A stretch of DNA of 64,000 nt from Chlamydiota bacterium (GTDB lineage Bacteria > Auribacterota > Tritonobacteria > UBA1439), in the NCBI GenBank assembly GCA_012729785.1, contig JAAYCL010000037.1:92001-156000 (forward strand), read 5' to 3'. The position numbers were made by a program, and so were the translations under genes. The notes under the pieces were generated by a model. The model was not told the DNA's origin, made no database searches, and saw only the letters and a program-made list of their open reading frames with translations. How positions within the stretch are numbered: the stretch's first letter is position 1; every line of letters begins with the position of its first letter. This document shows positions 59,009 through 64,000 of this stretch, piece after piece.

Positions 59009-59479
59009 ATGCCCGACCTCCTGACGCACCTCTGTTCCGCGCAGCTCGTCCGCCGCGGTCTCTTCGACCGGCTCTTCCCCCTCTTCGCGCTCGGGGCCGT
59101 CCTCCCCGACCTCCTCTCCCGCCCGGCGCACATCCTCTTCCCCGCCGCCTACCCGTTCGTCAAGCCGCTCCACTCCCCGGTTCTGGTCGTCCCCTGCTGC
59201 GCGTTGTGCGCGCTCCTGTTCGTGCGTTCGGTGCGGAGGGAGGCCTTCGCCTGCCTCCTCGCGGGCGCGCTGCTCCATCTCGCCCTCGACGCCTGCCAGA
59301 AGCAGTTGGGCCCAGAGTATTTCTGGCTCTTCCCGTTCTCGTGGCGGGGGGGATGGATCGGGCTTTTCTGGCCCGAGCAGGCGATCTTCGCCCTGCCGGC
59401 GACGGTCGCGGTGACATTGCTGGTCTCGGCGCTGCGGAGAAAACGGCGGGGCGTCGCGGCGGCCCCTACAGGGTCTTGA
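59009..59479 (+). CDS. YdjM/DUF457-like metal-dependent membrane hydrolase
   Basis: 156 residues from ATG 59009. MPDLLTHLCSAQLV, LGAVLPDLLSRPAHILF, VKPLHSPVLVV and ALLHLALDACQKQ give the scattered His/Asp pattern (H7, D.., H.., H..D) of the YdjM/LexA-regulated membrane-bound hydrolase family, set in about four transmembrane helices. The function of the family is poorly known. Its 3' end overlaps the convergent hemL gene by 14 bases. About 190 bases separate it from apbE. Confidence 0.75.
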   Translation: MPDLLTHLCSAQLVRRGLFDRLFPLFALGAVLPDLLSRPAHILFPAAYPFVKPLHSPVLVVPCCALCALLFVRSVRREAFACLLAGALLHLALDACQKQLGPEYFWLFPFSWRGGWIGLFWPEQAIFALPATVAVTLLVSALRRKRRGVAAAPTGS

Positions 59480-60746
59480 CGGCTTCCCTCGCCGCGGCGA
59501 GGGTGCGGTCGATCTCGCGGTCGGTGTGCGCCGCGGAGAGGAACATCGCCTCGAACTGGGACGGCGGAAGGTAGACGCCGCGGTCGAGCATCGCGTGGAA
59601 GAAGCGCGCGTAGCGGTCCTGGTCGGCGCGCCGGGCGGACTCCCAGTCGGTCACGGCGCCGTCGCGGAAGAACAGCGTGAGCATCGAGGCCGCGCGGGAG
59701 ACGGCGCAGGGGACGCCGGCGCCTCGGCACGCCTCGCCCAGCCCCTCGGCGAGACGGCGCGCCTTCTCCTCGAGCGCCGGGTAGATCCCTCCCCCCGAGA
59801 GGATCGACAGCGTCGCGATCCCCGCCGCGACGGCGAGCGGGTTCCCCGAGAGCGTCCCCGCCTGGTAGACCGGCCCCTCCGGGGCGAGGAGGCCCATCAG
59901 CTCCCTCCGGCCGCCGAACGCCGCGAGCGGGAGCCCCCCCCCGATGATCTTGCCGAGCACCGTGAGGTCGGGCGCCACTCCGAAGACCCCCTGCGCGCCC
60001 CCATACGAGAGCCGGAACCCGGTGATCACCTCGTCGAACACGAGGAGCGCCCCGTGCGCCCGCGTGAGCGCGCGCAGCCGTTCCAGAAACCCGTCGCGCG
60101 GCGGCACGACGCCCATATTGCCCGCCACCGGCTCCACGATGACGCAGGCGATCTCCGCGCCGCGGCTCCGCATCAGCGCCTCCACGGCTTCGAGGTCGTT
60201 GAACGGGAGCGGGACGGTCTCGCGCGCGAAGGCGGGCGGGACGCCCGCGCTGTCGGGGACGCCGAAGGTCGCGGCGCCCGAGCCGGCCTTGACGAGGAGG
60301 CCGTCGGAGTGCCCGTGGTAGCAGCCGGTGAACTTCACCACGGCGCTGCGCCCGGTGAAGGCGCGCGCGAGCCGCACCGCCGCCATCGCCGCCTCGGTCC
60401 CGGAACTCGTGAGGCGCACCTGCTCCACGGAGGGGAGGGCGCCGCGGATCAGCTCGGCGAGCGTTGTCTCGCGGCGCGTGGGGGCGCCGTAGGTCGTCCC
60501 CTTCCCGAGCGCCTCCTCGATCGCCCCGAGGACGACCGGGTGCGCGTGGCCGAGGATGAGCGGCCCCCAGGAGAGGACGTAGTCGATGAACGCGCGGCCG
60601 TCCGCCGCCTGCAGCCGGGCCCCCCGCGCCGACTCGACGAAGAACGGCTCGCCGCCGACGGCGCGGAAGGCGCGCACGGGCGAGTTCACGCCGCCGGGGA
60701 TGACCCGGAGGGCCTGCTGCCACAAGGAATCGGGCGCGTCCGCCAT
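59466..60746 (-). CDS. hemL: Glutamate-1-semialdehyde 2,1-aminomutase
   Basis: 426 residues from ATG 60746. Family motifs: IPGGVNSPVRAFRAVGG, YVLSWGPLILGHAHP, VRLTSSGTEAAMAAVRLARAFTG (PLP phosphate), FTGCYHGHSDGLLV, VFDEVITGFRLSYGGAQ (Asp to PLP nitrogen), VLGKIIGGGLPLAAFGG (PLP lysine) and YQAGTLSGNPLAVAAG. It makes 5-aminolevulinate in the C5 route to haem and other tetrapyrroles. The other C5 genes are not in view. The ATG lies six bases after the TATACT box, so the mRNA is probably leaderless. Confidence 0.95.
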   Translation of the reverse strand: MADAPDSLWQQALRVIPGGVNSPVRAFRAVGGEPFFVESARGARLQAADGRAFIDYVLSWGPLILGHAHPVVLGAIEEALGKGTTYGAPTRRETTLAELIRGALPSVEQVRLTSSGTEAAMAAVRLARAFTGRSAVVKFTGCYHGHSDGLLVKAGSGAATFGVPDSAGVPPAFARETVPLPFNDLEAVEALMRSRGAEIACVIVEPVAGNMGVVPPRDGFLERLRALTRAHGALLVFDEVITGFRLSYGGAQGVFGVAPDLTVLGKIIGGGLPLAAFGGRRELMGLLAPEGPVYQAGTLSGNPLAVAAGIATLSILSGGGIYPALEEKARRLAEGLGEACRGAGVPCAVSRAASMLTLFFRDGAVTDWESARRADQDRYARFFHAMLDRGVYLPPSQFEAMFLSAAHTDREIDRTLAAAREAVKTL

Positions 60747-60752
60747 GGGGCG

Positions 60753-60781
60753 AGTATACCCGGTTGCGGCGCGCGCCACAA
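60753..60781 (-). promoter_or_regulatory. Promoter of hemL, leaderless type
   Basis: Minus strand: TTGTGG (60781-60776), 17 bp, TATACT (60758-60753), then CGCCCC and ATG. The expected transcription start falls on the start codon; no Shine-Dalgarno can exist. Confidence 0.65.
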
Positions 60782-60857
60782 GCGGCGGGGAGGGGCGGTG
60801 GGAGCCGGCCGCCCTTCCCTCCGCGCACATCGCCCGGTTCCGCCGCGGGGGCGCCTG

Positions 60858-60866
60858 TGCTACAAT
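60858..60866 (+). promoter_or_regulatory. Extended -10 promoter of the DUF362 gene
   Basis: TGc plus TACAAT (60861-60866); ATG 60876 follows nine bases later, so the leader is only 2-3 bases. A weak TTCCGC lies 17 bp upstream (60838). Confidence 0.5.
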
Positions 60867-60875
60867 GCTGCCGCG

Positions 60876-62180
60876 ATGAAAAAGCCGGTCGTGGCCGTCC
60901 TCCGCACCTCCCCCGCCACCGTGCTCGAGGACTACCACCGGCTGATGAACCTCGCCGGCTACCGGGACGTCATCCCGAACGACGCCGACACCGCCCTGAA
61001 GATCAACATCTCGTGGCACTTCTTCTTCCCGGCATCCTCGACGACGCCGTGGCAGCTCGACGGCGTCATCCGGGCGATGAAGCGGGACGGCTACGACCCC
61101 GCGCGCATCCACGGCTGCCACAACCGGACCGTCGTCATCGACGCGCGCCTCGGCGAGCGGGAGAACAAGCAGCTGAACGTCGTCGAGGCCCACGGGCTTC
61201 GGAACATCCACCTCTACGAGGGCGAGGAGTGGATCAACGTCCGTGACGCGGTCGGCGACCTGGCGAAGCGCTTCCTCTGCCTGAACGACGTCTACCCGAA
61301 AGGGTTCATGCTCCCCCGCCGCTTCGTCGGGGAGAACATCGTCCACCTCCCCACGGTGAAGACGCACGTCTTCACCACCACCACCGGGGCGATGAAAAAC
61401 GCCTTCGGCGGCCTCCTGAACGAGCGGCGCCACTGGACGCACCCGGTCATCCACGAGACGCTCGTCGACCTGCTGGCGATCCAGAAGAGGATCCACCGGG
61501 GCGTCTTCGCGGTGATGGACGGCACCTTCGCCGGGGACGGCCCCGGGCCCCGCTGCATGCGGCCGCACGTGAAGAACGTCATCCTCGCCTCGGTCGACCA
61601 GGTCGCCATCGACGCCGTCGCCGCCCGGATGATGGGATTCGACCCGCTCCGCGACATCAAATACCTGCGCCTCGCCCACGACGCCGGGCTCGGCTGCGCC
61701 GACACGCGCGAGGTGGAGATCGCGGGCGACCGAAACGCGGCGGCGGAGAACTGGCGCTTCACCGGGCCGTTCAGGAAGATGACGTTCGCGAGCCGGATGC
61801 AGCACCGGATATACTGGGGCCGGCTCCGGAGGCCTGTGGAGTGGACGCTGAAGACGGTGCTCGCCCCGTGGGCGTACGTCGCGAGCGTCCTCTACCACGA
61901 CTCGTTCTGGTACCCGACACACCAGCGGATCATCCGCGAGGCGCTCGAAAGCGACTGGGGGCGGCTGTTCAACAACTGGGACGCCCTCGCCCTCCCACCC
62001 GGCGACCTCTCGACGCCCGGCTGGAGCGACGTCGGGGAGACGCCGGCGGCGCTCAACCGGCAGAGCGTGAAGCTGTTCGCGCAGTCGTTCAAGATCCTCG
62101 GCACCTGCCTGAAGGAGGCGCCGGAGTTCGATGCGCGCAGGCGCCGCCGGTTCGCGTGCGACCGGTGCGCAAGGATGTGA
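60876..62180 (+). CDS. DUF362-domain protein
   Basis: 434 residues from ATG 60876, a near-leaderless start. Motifs: ALKINISWHFFFPASSTTPWQLDGVIRAM, NIVHLPTVKTHVFTTTTGAMKNAFGGLL (the LP..KTH....T...KN DUF362 core), VFAVMDGTFAGDGPGPR and NVILASVDQVAIDAVAARMMGFDP. The C-terminus ends in CDRCARM, a lone Cys pair rather than the ferredoxin domain many DUF362 proteins have. Function of the family is not settled; members are often near Fe-S or radical enzymes. Divergent from hemL with 129 bp between. Confidence 0.85.
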   Translation: MKKPVVAVLRTSPATVLEDYHRLMNLAGYRDVIPNDADTALKINISWHFFFPASSTTPWQLDGVIRAMKRDGYDPARIHGCHNRTVVIDARLGERENKQLNVVEAHGLRNIHLYEGEEWINVRDAVGDLAKRFLCLNDVYPKGFMLPRRFVGENIVHLPTVKTHVFTTTTGAMKNAFGGLLNERRHWTHPVIHETLVDLLAIQKRIHRGVFAVMDGTFAGDGPGPRCMRPHVKNVILASVDQVAIDAVAARMMGFDPLRDIKYLRLAHDAGLGCADTREVEIAGDRNAAAENWRFTGPFRKMTFASRMQHRIYWGRLRRPVEWTLKTVLAPWAYVASVLYHDSFWYPTHQRIIREALESDWGRLFNNWDALALPPGDLSTPGWSDVGETPAALNRQSVKLFAQSFKILGTCLKEAPEFDARRRRRFACDRCARM

Positions 62181-62220
62181 CGGAACCGCGGTTTCTCGTT
62201 TCCGGTTTCCCGGGGGATCT

Positions 62221-63747
62221 ATGCTGAAGAGATTTTCGCGCCCCTTATTTCTCGCCTCCCTCGCCCTTCTCGCCGGCTGCGCCGTCACGCCGCGCGCGCC
62301 GCTCCGGCAGCTCTGCATCCTCCACACCAACGACGTCCACGGGCACATCACGGAGGAGCGGGTCGAGGGGTGGCGGAAGCCGTCCGGGGGGGCCGCGACG
62401 CTCGCGAGCTGTGTCAGGGAGATCCGCGAGGAGAACCGCGCCGCGGGGATCCCGACGCTGCTCCTGGACGCGGGCGACATCTTCCTCGGCACGCCCGAGG
62501 GGAACGTGTCGAAGGGGATCGCGGTGGTGGAGACGATGAACGCCGCCGGCTACGACGCGATGGCGATCGGCAACCACGAGTTCGACTTCGGCGTCGGCGT
62601 CGTCGAGGCGCTCGCGGCGGCCGCCCGCTTCCCGATCCTCGGTGCGAACGTCCGGGTCTCGTCGGGGGGCCCCCCGCCGTCGTTCCTGCGCCCGGCGGTC
62701 GTGAAGGACGCGGACGGGCTGAAGGTCGGGATCATCGGTGTGATCACGGAGTCGACGCCCGCGATCGTGATGCCCGGCCGCACCGAGAAGATCGTCTTCG
62801 AGAAGCCGCAGGGGGTCGTCAGGGAACAGATCGCCGCCCTGAAGGCGCAGGGGGTCGACTTCATCGTCCTGCTCAGCCACTGCGGCTCGTGGCAGGACAA
62901 GGAGATCGCCGCGGAGGTGAAGGGGATCGGCGTCATCGTCGGCGGCCACGGGCACGAGCTGCTGCGCAAGCCCCTGCGCGTCCGCAGGACCGGCACCCTC
63001 ATCGTCCAGGCGGGCGGGACGGGGCAGTACCTCGGCCGGCTCGACTGCCGGGTGGACCCGGACCGCGGGCGCGTCGCCAGCCACCGCTACGAGCTGGTCC
63101 CGCTCGAGAAGGGCCGCTGCCTGCCGGACCCCGAGGCGCAGGCGATCGTCGACCGGTGGGCCGCGCTGGTCGGGGAGAGGTTCGACGAGACGGTCGCGGA
63201 GTCGAGCGACGACTTTGCCGGCAACGACACCGCCGAGGCGCCGCTCGGCAACCTGATCGCCGACAGCATGCGGGCGGCCACGGGGGCGCAGATCGCGTTC
63301 CACAACAACTTCGGCATCCGCAACCCGCTCCTCGCGGGCCCGGTCACCTACCGCGACATCTACAAGATACTGCCGTTCGACAACACCCTGTACACGATGA
63401 CGCTCACCGGCGCGCAGCTCTTGCGGATCCTCGAGCAGAGTCTCGCGCTCAAGTACGGCATCCTCCAGCTCTCCGGCCTCACGGTCGAATACTCCCCGAA
63501 GGCGCCCGAGGGGTCGAGGGTCGGATCCGTCCGCTGCGGCGGCGAACCGCTCGACCCCGCGGCGGCGTACACGGTGACGACGAACTCGTTCCTCGCCCAG
63601 GGGGGGGATTCGTATGCGACGTTCCTCGAGGGACGCGACATGACCAACAGCGGCGTCCTCGACCGCGACGCCTTCGCCGACTACCTCCGCGCGCGCTCCC
63701 CCGTCTCCGCCGGGGAGCCGGTCCCATCTCGCCTCATCCCCCGCTGA
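62221..63747 (+). CDS. 5'-nucleotidase/UshA-like lipoprotein
   Basis: 508 residues from ATG 62221 (GGGGGATCT directly upstream). Lipobox LALLAGC (Cys20) makes it a lipoprotein. Metallophosphatase domain: LHTNDVHGHI, LLDAGDIFLG, AIGNHEFDFG, VLLSHCGSW and VGGHGHELL, the full dimetal set. C-terminal 5'-nucleotidase domain: EAPLGNLIADSMRAATGAQIAFHNNFGIR, ILPFDNTLYTMTLTGAQLLRIL, TNSFLAQGGDSYATF. It dephosphorylates nucleotides (or UDP-sugars) outside the cytoplasm. The gene ends only 24 bases before the degenerate CRISPR repeat. Confidence 0.92.
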   Translation: MLKRFSRPLFLASLALLAGCAVTPRAPLRQLCILHTNDVHGHITEERVEGWRKPSGGAATLASCVREIREENRAAGIPTLLLDAGDIFLGTPEGNVSKGIAVVETMNAAGYDAMAIGNHEFDFGVGVVEALAAAARFPILGANVRVSSGGPPPSFLRPAVVKDADGLKVGIIGVITESTPAIVMPGRTEKIVFEKPQGVVREQIAALKAQGVDFIVLLSHCGSWQDKEIAAEVKGIGVIVGGHGHELLRKPLRVRRTGTLIVQAGGTGQYLGRLDCRVDPDRGRVASHRYELVPLEKGRCLPDPEAQAIVDRWAALVGERFDETVAESSDDFAGNDTAEAPLGNLIADSMRAATGAQIAFHNNFGIRNPLLAGPVTYRDIYKILPFDNTLYTMTLTGAQLLRILEQSLALKYGILQLSGLTVEYSPKAPEGSRVGSVRCGGEPLDPAAAYTVTTNSFLAQGGDSYATFLEGRDMTNSGVLDRDAFADYLRARSPVSAGEPVPSRLIPR

Positions 63748-63771
63748 CCGCCTCCCGCGTCTCCGGCTCAT

Positions 63772-64000
<229 letters not shown>

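Overview
This is a 64 kb stretch of high-GC chromosome from a Gram-negative-type bacterium. Lipoprotein and Sec signals, TatA, an O-antigen-ligase-like protein, two LPS-type flippase-fold proteins and PAP2/phosphomannomutase genes all point to an outer envelope. The standard code applies (many genes end in TGA). The mix of genes (RNase HIII, GloVer repeat relics, radical-SAM-rich glycan genes, a DUF5989/SxtJ/carbamoyltransferase module, PduS/PduT-like proteins) suggests an uncultured candidate phylum near Omnitrophota/Auribacterota, but I cannot fix the taxon from sequence alone. Recurrent promoters of the form TTGnnn-N16-18-(TGc)TATACT-like are visible upstream of many genes, several so close to the start codon that the mRNA would be leaderless.

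Layout. 1-1.2 kb: 3' end of a secreted repeat protein and a bidirectional terminator. 1.27-28.9 kb: a large surface-glycan island with five GT4 and five GT2-type glycosyltransferases plus one further GT4 and one further GT2 in mixed orientation, a sulfatase-like membrane enzyme, three class I methyltransferases, three CxxxCxxC radical SAM proteins and one B12-binding radical SAM protein. Several of these enzymes carry a related C-terminal beta-rich domain. 29.0-31.3 kb: DUF5989, SxtJ-like and carbamoyltransferase genes, the last interrupted by an in-frame TGA. 31.3-32.6 kb: a gene graveyard (SGNH/TPR pseudogene on +, transketolase relic on -). 32.8-34.7 kb: a membrane SGNH hydrolase. 35.1-38.4 kb: SppA, RNase HIII and another SGNH membrane protein. 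38.4-40.0 kb: two exported unknowns. 40.0-44.6 kb, minus strand: small membrane protein, PAP2 phosphatase, phosphomannomutase, PduT-like shell protein, PduS-like flavo/Fe-S protein and a Deg/HtrA relic. 44.6-47.9 kb: epimerase, polysaccharide pyruvyl transferase and flippase-like protein. 47.9-55.1 kb: exported Hsp20, an odd nucleotidyltransferase-like protein, a small conserved unknown, a dehydratase activase, a subtilase, a second flippase-like protein and purine nucleoside phosphorylase. 55.0-63.7 kb: O-antigen-ligase/TPR protein, TatA, ApbE, YdjM-like membrane protein, HemL, DUF362 protein and a 5'-nucleotidase lipoprotein. The right edge is the trailer end of a CRISPR array with type I-C-like repeats.

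How it works together. Glycosyltransferases, epimerase, phosphomannomutase, pyruvyl transferase, flippase-fold proteins, ligase-like protein, SGNH hydrolases, sulfatase and carbamoyltransferase form a plausible system for making and decorating a surface polysaccharide. The radical SAM proteins are the least explained part of it. The PduT/PduS-like pair stands alone, without other microcompartment genes in the window. No tRNA, rRNA, insertion sequence or cas gene was recognised.
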